Below are positions 51,516-60,570 of a stretch of DNA of 60,875 nt, in pieces. Position 1 is the stretch's first letter. Every line of letters starts with the position of its first letter. The stretch is taken from contig JADDQH010000006.1 of the NCBI GenBank assembly GCA_016781485.1, positions 1-60,875 of the forward strand, written 5' to 3'. The translations under genes were made by a program, and so were the position numbers. The notes below the pieces were generated by a model. It ran no database searches. It saw only the letters and a program-made list of their open reading frames with translations, and was not told where the DNA came from. Origin of the DNA: Chloroflexota bacterium. GTDB lineage: Bacteria; Chloroflexota; Limnocylindria; Limnocylindrales; CSP1-4.

Positions 51516-52193
51516 CTAGTCCTCTGACGGCTCGGGGCGCGGTGTCACGCGTCCCTGCCTGCCCCGGGTGCGGACGCGCGCCGTGACCTCCTCGCGGTTG
51601 TGCCGGATGACGTGGATCGCGGTCGGCAGCACGGACAGAGCAACGACGACCGCGAGGATGAGCAGGAGGTACTTGTCCAGTTCCTCACCGACGGCCTCGC
51701 CGAGCGCGTACCCGGCGACGGGAAGGCCGATCGCCCACAGGATCGCGCCGGTGAAGTTGAACATCGCAAACCTGCGGTACTGCATCCGCGCCGTCCCCGC
51801 AACGATGGGAGCGAAGGTGCGAACGAAGGGCATGAAGCGCGCGATCACGATCGTCTTGCCGCCGTGCCGCTCATAGAACTGCTCGGCCGCGAGCAGGTGA
51901 CTCTTCCTGAAGAACCGCGAGTCGGGCCGCTGATAGAGTCGGCGGCCGACCCGGTAGCCGAAGGTGTATCCGACCGCGTCCCCCGTCACGGCAGCGATGA
52001 AGCAGACGGCGACCACGAACAGGATCGGCAGCTGCTGCGGATAGGCCGAGGCGAGGACTCCCGCGGTGATGAGCAGGCTGTCGCCGGGCAGGAAGAAGCC
52101 GAAGAAGAGCCCGGATTCGGCGAAGATGATCACGAACAGGCCCAGCAGCCCGATCGTCAGGATGAGGCCTTCGAGGTCGACTCCGGGAAGCAC
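51516..52193 (-). CDS. DedA/SNARE-associated family membrane protein
   Basis: DedA proteins are integral membrane proteins; recent work links family members to recycling of undecaprenyl phosphate or phospholipid flipping. Here: ESGLFFGFFLPGDSLLITAG (residues ~25-44), GYTFGYRVGRRLYQRPDSRFF, the Arg motif IARFMPFVRTFAPIVAGTARM and a final helix pair. GTG 52193 gives MLPGVDLEGLILTIG and lies 4 nt after the upstream stop; ATG 52253 would overlap that gene. A basic cytosolic tail closes the protein. Confidence 0.88.
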   Translation of the reverse strand: MLPGVDLEGLILTIGLLGLFVIIFAESGLFFGFFLPGDSLLITAGVLASAYPQQLPILFVVAVCFIAAVTGDAVGYTFGYRVGRRLYQRPDSRFFRKSHLLAAEQFYERHGGKTIVIARFMPFVRTFAPIVAGTARMQYRRFAMFNFTGAILWAIGLPVAGYALGEAVGEELDKYLLLILAVVVALSVLPTAIHVIRHNREEVTARVRTRGRQGRVTPRPEPSED

Positions 52194-52197
52194 GTGC

Positions 52198-52674
52198 TCA
52201 GGCCTGCCCGGTCGGAGGCGGGAACGGCGGGCTGAACGAAGCGTCGTCGCCACCGACGATCTCGCTCTCCTCGATCCCGCGCTGCTCGACGACGAGCGGA
52301 AGTCGCTTGCGCTCCGACCCGTCCACGAGGATCCGGATCGAGTAATCGCCGGGCTCGGGGAACATCATGTTCCATAGATCGAGGCTGAACGTCAGGACCG
52401 TGTCCCGGCCGTCGGACGCGCCGTTCGTGACGATCTTCGCCTCCGCGCTCGACAGCTCCGCCCCGCGCGGCGTGAGGATGAGGAACCGCAGGTCGTGCTC
52501 GTGCCCGAGCTCCGGGCTGGTGACGAGCAGCCCGACGACGAGCGCGAGGTGAGGATGCCGGATCGGGAACTGCGGACCCCCGATCCGGGATACCCCGCCA
52601 CCGAGGACGGCGAACTTCTGGCCGGGCCGCGCATCCGCGGCATCCGCGAGGAACGCGTACTCGATGTCGGGCAT
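52198..52674 (-). CDS. DUF6941-like conserved protein
   Basis: A 158-residue soluble protein: MPDIEYAFLADAADARPGQKFAVLGGGV at the N-terminus, a beta-sandwich-like middle (HPHLALVVGLLVT; HEHDLRFLILTPRG; FSLDLWNMMFPEPGDYSIRILVDG), and a Pro-rich tail (SPPFPPPTGQA). This resembles the DUF6941 family; the function is unknown. It is coupled to the DedA gene downstream (stop and start 4 nt apart). ATG 52674. Confidence 0.65.
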   Translation of the reverse strand: MPDIEYAFLADAADARPGQKFAVLGGGVSRIGGPQFPIRHPHLALVVGLLVTSPELGHEHDLRFLILTPRGAELSSAEAKIVTNGASDGRDTVLTFSLDLWNMMFPEPGDYSIRILVDGSERKRLPLVVEQRGIEESEIVGGDDASFSPPFPPPTGQA

Positions 52675-52766
52675 GCCCCTCAGTCTACCGGCCGCGGGTC
52701 AGCCGCCGGTCGGGAGGGAGGCGACGCCGATGAGTGACACGGCGGACGGTCCCGCCCGTTCTGTCC

Positions 52767-55700
52767 TCACCGGACGGCGCGCGCAGCGACCCGGATCGGA
52801 TCGACGGCGCGAGCGTCCCGGTCGCGCTGGTCACCGAACACGCCGGACGCCTCGAGCAGGGGCCGGACATCTGCGGTATCTCGGAACGAGTCGTCCGTCA
52901 GCGGGATGAGCGGCTCGCCGCGGAGGACTCGCGCAAGGTACTGCCCGGTGAACGACCCCCGCGTCTCCGCGACCTGCTCGGGCGTGCCGGCCGCGACGAG
53001 CTTGCCCCCCCGGGCGCCACCCTCCGGTCCGAGGTCGATGACCCAGTCCGCAGTCTTGATCACGTCCAGGTTGTGCTCGATCACGATGACGGTATTGCCG
53101 TGGTCGACGAGCCGGTGGAGGACCTGGAGCAGCTTCTCGACGTCGGCGAAGTGGAGCCCGGTGGTGGGCTCGTCCAGGAGGTAGACCGTCCGCCCCGTCG
53201 CTCGACGCGACAGTTCGGTCGCGAGCTTGATCCGCTGGGCTTCCCCGCCCGAGAGCGTCGTCGCGGGCTGGCCGAGCCGGATGTAGCCGAGCCCGACGTC
53301 CACGAGCGTCTGGAGCTTCGTTCGGACGACGGGCACGGCCGCGAAGACCTCGAGCGCCTCTTCTGCGGTCATCTCCAGCACGTCCGCGATCGAGCGGCCG
53401 CGGTAGTGGATCTCCAGCGCCTCACGGTTGTACCGCTTGCCGCCACAGACCTCGCACGGCACGTAGACGTCCGGGAGGAACTGCATCTCGATCTTGATGA
53501 TCCCGTCGCCCTTGCAGTTCTCGCAACGGCCGCCCTTGACATTGAAGCTGAACCGACCGGCCTTGTACCCACGGACGCGCGCCTCGGGAACGCCCGCGAA
53601 CAGCTCTCTGATCGGTGCGAACAGCCCCGTATACGTCGCGGGGTTCGACCGCGGCGTCCTGCCGATCGGGCTCTGGTCGATCTCGATGATCTTGTCGACG
53701 GCCTCCATCCCCTCGACGAGATCGTGCGCGCCGGGCTCCTCGCGCGAGCCATTGATCGCCCTGGCGAGCGCCCGATACAGGATCTCGGTGACGAGAGTGC
53801 TCTTGCCGGAGCCTGAGACACCGGTCACGGCGGTGAAGGTCGCGAGCGGGAAGGCTACGTCCACCTCCTTGAGGTTGTGCTCCCGGGCGCCCCTCACGAG
53901 GAGAGTCTTTCCGTTCCCGGATCGGCGCTGCTTCGGGATCGGGACCGCGCGGTCGCCGCGCAGATACGCTCCGGTGATCGACCTCGGCTCGGAGACGATC
54001 GACTCGAGCGGGCCGGACGCGACGATCTCCCCACCGTGCTCGCCCGCCCCCGGCCCGATGTCAACGACCCAATCGGCGATCCGGATCGTCTCCTCGTCGT
54101 GCTCGACCACGATCAGCGTGTTGCCGAGGTCGCGCAGCCGGGTGAGGGTCGCGATGAGCTTGGCGTTGTCGCGCTGATGCAGACCTATCGTGGGCTCGTC
54201 GAGGATGTAGAGGACGCCCATCAGGCTGGAGCCGATCTGCGTCGCCAGACGGATCCGCTGTGCCTCACCGCCGGACAGCGTCGAGCTCCTCCGGTCGATC
54301 GTCAGGTAGTCCAACCCGACATCCACGAGGAACCCGAGTCGGGCGGCGATCTCCTTGAGGATCTGGCGCGCGATCGTCCGCTCTCGCTCGCTGAGTAGCG
54401 CGGGCAGATGCGCTCCCCACGCGAGGGCCTCGGTCACCGACAGCGCGGCGATGTCGGCGATGTTGTGGCCGTCGACGGTCACCGCGAGCACGGCGGGCTT
54501 GAGACGTTTCCCCTGGCAGGTCGGGCAGGGCCGCTCGATCATGAACTTCTCCAGCTCGCCCTTCACCCATTCCGATTCGGTCTCGCGGTAGCGGCGCTCC
54601 AGGTTCGGCACCACTCCTTCGAAGGTCGTCTCGTACGATCGCTGGCGCCCGTCGTTCCGGTAGCTGATGCTGACCTTGTCGGTGTTGGCGGCGTAGAGCA
54701 GGTAGTCGAGGTGCTCTGGCGGGAGGTCGCGGACCGGGACGTCGGTGCTGAACCCTCGCGCCCGCGCCACGGCCTCGATGACCTTCAGCTGCCACGAGTC
54801 GGCCATCGGCATCCGCGCCCAGGGCACGAGCGCGCCGTCGGCGAGGGAAAGGTCGCGGTTGGGGATGATCCGGGCGGGATCGATCTCGAGACGGACGCCG
54901 AGGCCGGTGCACGCGGGACAGGCGCCGTGCGGTGAGTTGAAGCTGAAGCTCCTGGGCTCCAGTTCCTCGATCGTCGTCCCGTCGTAGGGGCACGTGTACC
55001 GCTCGCTGTAGAGCTGGTCCTCGAATCCTCCCGGGTCCGCTGCGGCCACGACCATGAACCCCTCGCCGAGGCGAAGCGCCGTCTCGACGGAGTCGGCGAG
55101 CCTCGAGGCATCGGGGTTCGGGTAGTCGGGCGCGTACGGCCTCCCGTCGACGTCCGCGTGACGCACGACGAGCCGGTCCACGACGACCTCGATCGTGTGG
55201 CGCTTGTACTTGTCGAGTGTCTTGACGTCGTCGAGGTCAAGCAGCTCGCCATCGACCCGGACGCGCACGAACCCCTGCCGCCTGGCGGCCTCGAACACGC
55301 GGTCGCCCTCGGTCTTGCGGTCCTTGACGAGTGGTCCAAGGACCAGCAGGCGCGTCCCGTCCTGCAGCGACTGGATCTTGTCCACGATCTGCTGCACGCT
55401 CTGGCGCGTGATCTCGCGGCCGCACACGGGGCAATGCGGATGGCCGACGCGTGCGAACAGGAGCCGCAGGTAGTCGTACACCTCCGTCACCGTCCCGACC
55501 GTCGAGCGGGGGTTCCGGCTGCCCCCCTTCTGGTCGATGGAGATCGCAGGGCTCAACCCATCGATCTGGTCGACATCCGGCTTCTCCAGCTGGCCCAGGA
55601 ATTGGCGGGCGTATGCAGAGAGGCTCTCGACGTAGCGCCGCTGGCCCTCGGCATAGATCGTGTCGAAGGCGAGGCTGGACTTGCCGCTGCCGGAAAGGCC

Positions 55701-55811
55701 GGTGATGACGACGAGCCGGTCACGCGGCAGCTCGACCGTGACGTTCTTCAGGTTGTGCTCGCGGGCACCGCGGACGACGAGGCGGTCCTGGTTCATAGGG
55801 GAGGAAGGCAC
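52767..55811 (-). CDS. uvrA: Excinuclease ABC subunit A
   Basis: UvrA recognises damaged DNA as a dimer with UvrB. Two ABC modules: Walker [15 protein letters not shown] with signature [14 protein letters not shown], and [14 protein letters not shown] with [14 protein letters not shown]. The C-terminal zinc finger (CENC ... CEVC) is intact. The first zinc finger reads CPYD ... CPAC, lacking one Cys, as in actinobacterial UvrA. GTG 55811 fits a TAGGCT box 6 nt upstream (leaderless); ATG 55796, five residues later, is the alternative. The 1014 residues include a ~20-residue C-terminal tail. Confidence 0.97.
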   Translation of the reverse strand: MPSSPMNQDRLVVRGAREHNLKNVTVELPRDRLVVITGLSGSGKSSLAFDTIYAEGQRRYVESLSAYARQFLGQLEKPDVDQIDGLSPAISIDQKGGSRNPRSTVGTVTEVYDYLRLLFARVGHPHCPVCGREITRQSVQQIVDKIQSLQDGTRLLVLGPLVKDRKTEGDRVFEAARRQGFVRVRVDGELLDLDDVKTLDKYKRHTIEVVVDRLVVRHADVDGRPYAPDYPNPDASRLADSVETALRLGEGFMVVAAADPGGFEDQLYSERYTCPYDGTTIEELEPRSFSFNSPHGACPACTGLGVRLEIDPARIIPNRDLSLADGALVPWARMPMADSWQLKVIEAVARARGFSTDVPVRDLPPEHLDYLLYAANTDKVSISYRNDGRQRSYETTFEGVVPNLERRYRETESEWVKGELEKFMIERPCPTCQGKRLKPAVLAVTVDGHNIADIAALSVTEALAWGAHLPALLSERERTIARQILKEIAARLGFLVDVGLDYLTIDRRSSTLSGGEAQRIRLATQIGSSLMGVLYILDEPTIGLHQRDNAKLIATLTRLRDLGNTLIVVEHDEETIRIADWVVDIGPGAGEHGGEIVASGPLESIVSEPRSITGAYLRGDRAVPIPKQRRSGNGKTLLVRGAREHNLKEVDVAFPLATFTAVTGVSGSGKSTLVTEILYRALARAINGSREEPGAHDLVEGMEAVDKIIEIDQSPIGRTPRSNPATYTGLFAPIRELFAGVPEARVRGYKAGRFSFNVKGGRCENCKGDGIIKIEMQFLPDVYVPCEVCGGKRYNREALEIHYRGRSIADVLEMTAEEALEVFAAVPVVRTKLQTLVDVGLGYIRLGQPATTLSGGEAQRIKLATELSRRATGRTVYLLDEPTTGLHFADVEKLLQVLHRLVDHGNTVIVIEHNLDVIKTADWVIDLGPEGGARGGKLVAAGTPEQVAETRGSFTGQYLARVLRGEPLIPLTDDSFRDTADVRPLLEASGVFGDQRDRDARAVDPIRVAARAVR

Positions 55812-55817
55812 GCTACC

Positions 55818-55847
55818 AGCCTAGAACGAATGAGCTATTTGTGTCGC
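55818..55847 (-). promoter_or_regulatory. Promoter of uvrA
   Basis: -35-like GCGACA (55847-55842; last four bases match TTGACA), an 18-nt AT-rich spacer (AAATAGCTCATTCG region), and -10 TAGGCT (55823-55818) ending 6 nt before GTG 55811. No SOS-type palindrome seen. The rest of 55824-56023 holds nothing I can name. Confidence 0.45.
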
Positions 55848-56023
55848 GGAGGGGCGCAGCTGAATGGTAGGCGACCGAGGACCGCCTGCCCGGCGGAGAG
55901 CACCGAGCGACCCGCGTCTCGCGCAACGAGGCCCAGCAAGAAGCAGCGCGCCCGATCACCATCGAGCAGCCTGGCCCGGCGCGGTCGTACCGGGGCTCGA
56001 GCCGGACGCGGATGGTTTCGACG

Positions 56024-57523
56024 TCACGTGTCGGCCATGGCGGCACCCTTGGTGTCATCGGGCGGCGCGATCCGTTCCACCTGCAACACGTTCGGTGGGG
56101 ATCCGGTCTCCCCCGTCGACCCGACGAACACGCAGCTCGACCCCGCGGGAACGAGCCGGGACGCGAGCAGACGAGCCTTCATCCAGGCGATCGGCGCCGC
56201 CGGATCGAGCGGCGACTCGATGGCGAGCGGAACCACGCCGCGCCGAAGCGCGAGGCTGCGAAGCACGGCGGCGTCGGACGAGAAAGCCAGGACGGGCACC
56301 GGCGGGCGCAGGACGGCGAGTGTCTCCGCGGTGCGGCCGCTCCTCGTCGAGCAGCAGATGGCAGTGACGGATGCGTCCTGGCGGGCCAGCGCGACGGCGG
56401 CGTATGCGACTGCATCCGGCACCGAGTCGGTGCGCGCGACGGATCCGACGGACGGCGGTCGCGCCTCCACGCGATCGCCCTCGAGCGCCTCGGCGATGAC
56501 GCAGATCCGTGCCGCGGCTCCGGCCGCTTCCACGGGGTACGCACCCACCGCGGTCTCGGCGGAGAGGAGGATCCCGTCGACGCCGTCGAGCACGGCGTTC
56601 GCGACGTCGCTCGCCTCCGCGCGCGTCGGACGCGGGGCCGTCGTCATCGACTCGAGCATCTGAGTGGCGACGACGACCGGCACCCGCGCGGCGACAGCGC
56701 GGCGGACGAGGTCCTTCTGGACGATCGGGACCTCCTCGTAGGGGATCTCGACGCCCAGGTCTCCGCGCGCGACCATGATCGCGTCGACTGCGCCGAGGAT
56801 CCGGTCGAAGTCATCGATGGCACGCCGCGTTTCGATCTTCGCCATCACGCGGACGCGTCGGTCGCTCGGGAGGAGCCGCCGCAGGTCCTCCACGTCTTCC
56901 GCTCTGCGGACGAACGACTGCGCGACCAGATCGGCGCCCAGCTCGAGAGCCGCAGGCAGGTCTCGGCGGTCCTTGTCCGTGACCGCCGCACCCGAGAATC
57001 GCTCCGAGGGCACGTTCACGCCCGCACGCGAGCGGATCGTCCCGCCCCTCGCGACCTCCGTCACGACCTGCCCCGTCGCCTCGTCGGCGTGTTCGACGCG
57101 CAGCTCGGCGGCGCCATCGGCGAGCAGGACGCGATCACCGGGTCGCAGGTCTGCCGCGAGCCCTGGATATGTCGTCCAAGCTGCGGTCGCGTCACTGTGG
57201 CCCCGGTTTCCGGGGTCGTTCGTCCCGCCGGCGTCCCGCGTCGCGGCGCGGAGCACGAACGGCCGGCCCGCCTCGAGCGTGACGGCTCCGTCGGCGAGTG
57301 GCCCGAGCCGGATCTTGGGTCCCGAGAGGTCGGCGAGGATGGCGACAGCTCGCCCCGCCTCGAGCGCTGCCCGCGCGACCGCCTGGAAGGCACGGGCGTG
57401 GTCCGATCGGCTCCCGTGTGAGAAGTTCACGCGGGCCACGTCCATCCCGGCTGCCACGAGTTCCGCTGCCCTCCCCACGCTTGCAGGACCGATCGTGCAT
57501 ACCAGCTTCGTGCGTCGCGTCAT
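56024..57523 (-). CDS. pyk: Pyruvate kinase
   Basis: Pyk makes pyruvate and ATP from phosphoenolpyruvate. Features: MTRRTKLVCTIGPAS, RVNFSHGS, ILADLSGPKIRLG, the B domain, catalytic AKIETRRAIDDFD, the Mg site IMVARGDLGVEI, TQMLESM, and SAETAVGAYPVEA. The C-terminal domain is present (CCSTRSGRTAETLAVLRP). Within the B domain a ~15-residue Gly/Asn/Asp-rich loop (GGTNDPGNRGH) looks extra. The 499 residues are otherwise standard. ATG 57523 is only 12 nt from the annotated start of the divergent VanZ-like gene. Confidence 0.97.
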   Translation of the reverse strand: MTRRTKLVCTIGPASVGRAAELVAAGMDVARVNFSHGSRSDHARAFQAVARAALEAGRAVAILADLSGPKIRLGPLADGAVTLEAGRPFVLRAATRDAGGTNDPGNRGHSDATAAWTTYPGLAADLRPGDRVLLADGAAELRVEHADEATGQVVTEVARGGTIRSRAGVNVPSERFSGAAVTDKDRRDLPAALELGADLVAQSFVRRAEDVEDLRRLLPSDRRVRVMAKIETRRAIDDFDRILGAVDAIMVARGDLGVEIPYEEVPIVQKDLVRRAVAARVPVVVATQMLESMTTAPRPTRAEASDVANAVLDGVDGILLSAETAVGAYPVEAAGAAARICVIAEALEGDRVEARPPSVGSVARTDSVPDAVAYAAVALARQDASVTAICCSTRSGRTAETLAVLRPPVPVLAFSSDAAVLRSLALRRGVVPLAIESPLDPAAPIAWMKARLLASRLVPAGSSCVFVGSTGETGSPPNVLQVERIAPPDDTKGAAMADT

Positions 57524-57535
57524 CGCCTGATATTG

Positions 57536-57988
57536 ATGGGTCTTCGCGAGGTCCTTCGCCTCGCCGCAGCACGCCGTGGAGCCGTCCGGGTGGTGCTGGT
57601 GCTGGCGATCGCGGTCCCACTGATCGTGACGCTGTGGCCGCTTCCCGGTTCGGGCGCGCTGCGCCTCAACCTCGTCCCGTTCGCCACGCTCGCGGCGTAC
57701 CTCGCCTCGCCTGACGACGGGATCGGCGAGCTGGTGAACGTTCCCGTGAACGTCCTGCTGTTCGTCCCACTCGCGTTCTTCGCGCCGCTTGCGAGCGCCT
57801 CCCTGCGACGGTGGTGGAAGGTGGCACTGCTCGGCCTCGCCCTCTCGTTCGCGATCGAGGCGGCGCAGTTCCTGTTCGTACCCGGGCGCACCGCGGACAC
57901 GACCGATCTGATCCTCAACACGGTCGGGGCGGTCATCGGGTACGCGACGGTAGCCGCGCTCGGACCTTGGACGCGAGCAGGGTCATGA
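57536..57988 (+). CDS. VanZ-like family membrane protein
   Basis: Four membrane helices and the VanZ pattern: NLVPF after TM1, NVPVNVLLFVPLAFF, the helix ending FAIEAAQFLFVPGRTADTTDLILNTVGAVIGY (Asp/Asn-rich turn). VanZ confers teicoplanin resistance in enterococci; most relatives have unknown roles in the envelope. ATG 57536 is used (TTG 57533 also possible). GTG 57590 has a GGAG 8 nt upstream and would start right at TM1, leaving space for a promoter; the true start may be there. The hydrolase gene follows after 24 nt, so the two may be co-transcribed. Confidence 0.85.
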   Translation: MGLREVLRLAAARRGAVRVVLVLAIAVPLIVTLWPLPGSGALRLNLVPFATLAAYLASPDDGIGELVNVPVNVLLFVPLAFFAPLASASLRRWWKVALLGLALSFAIEAAQFLFVPGRTADTTDLILNTVGAVIGYATVAALGPWTRAGS

Positions 57989-58012
57989 CGGGAGGTATGC
58001 TGGGATCGTCCT

Positions 58013-60520
58013 GTGGCGAAGCTCGTCACCGGGGGGAGCGACGAGTGGAGGCGGCAGGTGCACGAAGGATCCCCGAAGACCTTCGAGGGAAGGTACTTCG
58101 GGAAGGGCCTCGAGGAGGCGCTGCGGCGCGCCCAGGCCGACTCCGCGTTCCTTGCGGCGCGCGGCCTTGAGGCCGTCGCTCAGGTCTGGGACGAACAGCG
58201 CGGACTCCTGACGGTCCGCTACGAGGGGTCCCCGACTCCCGTCTCCCCTCCCGCCGCCTGGGAGCCCCCCGCCTTGCAGCCAGGCGCCACGGGGCATCCC
58301 GTCTCCCCTCCTCCGCCGGCGACCGCTCGAGAGCCGATCACCTCTCCGCCTCCACCTGTCGGTGCGCAGACGCGGAAACCGCTCCGACTGCTCGGCGCGC
58401 TCACCGCCGCCGGCACCGTCGTCGCGGCGCTCGTCCTCGCCTTCGGGCTCGACGCTCTCGCGCCCCGTCCGCACCTCGCTCCGCGGGAACCCACCGGCGC
58501 TGCGGAAGGCGGCAGGGACTCGCGCGGAGCGGCCGGCGCCGCGTCCTCGAAAGCGGTTCCCGTCGAGTGCCGGTTCGAGGTGCCGATCGGCGTCGTCGCG
58601 GAATGCGGGGACCTGATCGTGCCGGAGGACCGACGACGCCCGGAGGGACGGCTGATCCGGCTGCACTACGCCGTCTTCCCGAGCGAGGCCGAGACGCCCG
58701 CGCCAGACCCCGTCGTCTACCTCCACGGAGGGCCGGGCGGCGGAGCGTTGGAACAGGTGGCGTGGGAGCTCGACGCCTATCCCTTCCTCGCCGATCGGGA
58801 CCTGATCGTGTTCGATCAGCGTGGAAGCGGCTTCTCCACGCCATCCCTCGATTGCCCCGAGATCACGGAGGCCGAGACGGAGTTGCTCGACGAGGATCGA
58901 GACGTGGGCTGGACGACGTGGGCCAACGCGCTCGAGGGCTGCCGGGACCGACTGCGCGACGAGGGTATCGACCTCGACGCGTACGACACGGACGCGAGCG
59001 CAGCCGACGTGGAGGACCTCCGTCGGGCACTGGGGATCGAGCGGTGGAACCTGTACGGGATCTCGTATGGGACAAGGCTCGCGCTCACGGTGATGCGCGA
59101 TCACCCGGAAGCGGTCCGGAGCGTGATCCTGGATTCCGTCGCCCTCCCGCAGGCGGACCTCCTCGCGGACCTGGCGCGGAACGCGCAGGGGGCGTTCAAC
59201 CGCTTCTTCACGGCCTGTCGGCGCGACTCGGACTGTGACCGTGACTTCCCGGAGCTCAAGGCGACGTTCACGGAGGCGATCTCGCGCCTGGACGAGGAGA
59301 CACCGGATGTCGAGGTGCTGGATCCCGACGGCGCGCGACACGACGCGAACATCTACGGGGAGGACCTCGTCGGCTTCCTGTTCCACCGGCTGTATGAGAC
59401 GGCGTCGATCCCGCGGCTTCCCGGCGCGATCGCCCAGATCGACGACGGGGAGCACCAGCTCCTCGCGGCCTTCCTCGCCGAGCAACTCGAGTACGGGTCG
59501 GGGCGTCCGACGGACAGACCGAGCTGGATCAGTGAAGGAGTCTGGCTCTCCGTCACCTGCGCTGAGGAGGCGCCGTTCACGAATGAGTTCGCGATCGCCG
59601 ACGCCGGGATCGGCGTCCCTGGGCCGATCTACGACTATTTCGACGAGCCGATCCTCGACATCTGCGACCTGTGGGGGGTCGAGCGGGCCGCTGACGACAT
59701 GAACGAGGCCACCCGAAGCGAGCTCCCTTCGCTGCTGCTCGCCGGTGAGTTCGATCCGATCACACCGCCGGAGTGGACGATGACGGCAGCAAAGACGCTG
59801 CCGAGATCGCACGCCTTCCTGTTCCCCGGGGTCGGCCACGGCGTCCTTCCTTCCACCTCGTGCGCACACCGCGTTGCTCGTACCTTCCTGGCGGCCCCCG
59901 AAGGCGAGCGACCAGACGCCTCCTGCACCGGCGCGGCGGCCGGCGTTCGCTTCCTCCCGCGTGACCTGGTGATGCGAGACGACTTCTCCGAGCCGCTGAG
60001 CGGGTGGGGCAAGTACGAGGAACCGGGCCTGCGCGCCGGCTATCGCGACGGCGCGTACCGCGCCGAGGTCACCACGATCGACTACCCCTGGTACGGGTTC
60101 CCCTATCCCCCGGTGGTCGAGTCGAACGCGCGCGTGGAGGTCGACGTGACGTGGGTGAAGGCGCAGGCTGGGCACGTGGGCGTCGTCTGTGGCTGGAAGG
60201 AGCCGTTCGACCACTTCGTCCTCGCGATCGGAAGCGATGGCCGGTACAAGGTCGAGAGGTGGAAGGACGACGTCGTGAAGAAGATCGACGCCGGCCGCGC
60301 ACCGCGACAGCGATCGGGGGACAGGTGGAGGATGTCGGCGGTATGCGAGACGCCGGCAGAGGGTCCGGGGCGAGCCCGGCTGTGGCTCGACGGCACGCTC
60401 GTCGCGGACGTCGACATCGACGCCGGCTGGGGTCCAGGCGAAGTCGGATTGATCCTGGAGGCCGGCGGCCAGGGATCGGTGGACGTCCTGCTCGACGACT
60501 TCGTCGTCCGGCGCCGCTGA
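58013..60520 (+). CDS. Membrane-anchored S33-type alpha/beta hydrolase with a C-terminal beta-sandwich domain
   Basis: 835 residues in four parts. (1) N-terminal ~72 residues (WRRQVHEGSPKTFEGRYFG ... VAQVWDEQRGLLTVRYEG), unrecognised. (2) Pro-rich linker and one membrane helix (~125-148). (3) An alpha/beta hydrolase of the tripeptidyl aminopeptidase/TAP-like S33 group: oxyanion HGGPGGG (238-244), nucleophile Ser351 (GISYGTR), Asp581 (GEFDPITPP) and His609 (GVGHGVL). (4) Residues ~653-835, a beta-rich domain (DDFSEPLSGWGKYE ... VDVLLDDFVVRR) like laminin-G/DUF1080-type sandwiches. The topology suggests the catalytic part is outside the cell. Substrate unknown. GTG 58013. Confidence 0.85.
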   Translation: MAKLVTGGSDEWRRQVHEGSPKTFEGRYFGKGLEEALRRAQADSAFLAARGLEAVAQVWDEQRGLLTVRYEGSPTPVSPPAAWEPPALQPGATGHPVSPPPPATAREPITSPPPPVGAQTRKPLRLLGALTAAGTVVAALVLAFGLDALAPRPHLAPREPTGAAEGGRDSRGAAGAASSKAVPVECRFEVPIGVVAECGDLIVPEDRRRPEGRLIRLHYAVFPSEAETPAPDPVVYLHGGPGGGALEQVAWELDAYPFLADRDLIVFDQRGSGFSTPSLDCPEITEAETELLDEDRDVGWTTWANALEGCRDRLRDEGIDLDAYDTDASAADVEDLRRALGIERWNLYGISYGTRLALTVMRDHPEAVRSVILDSVALPQADLLADLARNAQGAFNRFFTACRRDSDCDRDFPELKATFTEAISRLDEETPDVEVLDPDGARHDANIYGEDLVGFLFHRLYETASIPRLPGAIAQIDDGEHQLLAAFLAEQLEYGSGRPTDRPSWISEGVWLSVTCAEEAPFTNEFAIADAGIGVPGPIYDYFDEPILDICDLWGVERAADDMNEATRSELPSLLLAGEFDPITPPEWTMTAAKTLPRSHAFLFPGVGHGVLPSTSCAHRVARTFLAAPEGERPDASCTGAAAGVRFLPRDLVMRDDFSEPLSGWGKYEEPGLRAGYRDGAYRAEVTTIDYPWYGFPYPPVVESNARVEVDVTWVKAQAGHVGVVCGWKEPFDHFVLAIGSDGRYKVERWKDDVVKKIDAGRAPRQRSGDRWRMSAVCETPAEGPGRARLWLDGTLVADVDIDAGWGPGEVGLILEAGGQGSVDVLLDDFVVRRR

Positions 60521-60534
60521 CCGAGAGGGAACGA

Positions 60535-60561
60535 AAGGAGGCGCAGGACGTGCGCCTCCTT
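60535..60561. terminator. Bidirectional hairpin terminator
   Basis: A perfect 11-bp stem AAGGAGGCGCA / TGCGCCTCCTT with loop GGACG, 14 nt after the hydrolase stop and 9 nt beyond the stop of the convergent gene. The minus side is followed by a short T-rich run (TCGTTCCC). Placed exactly between convergent genes. Confidence 0.8.
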
Positions 60562-60570
60562 GAACCCCTG

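Noticed and set aside
55797-56023. LexA/SOS box upstream of uvrA
   Set aside because: I looked for GAAC-N4-GTTC and CTGT-N8-ACAG type palindromes and found none.
55812-56058. Short frames between uvrA and pyk as extra genes
   Set aside because: No ribosome site, no recognisable sequence, and they overlap the pyk end or the uvrA promoter.
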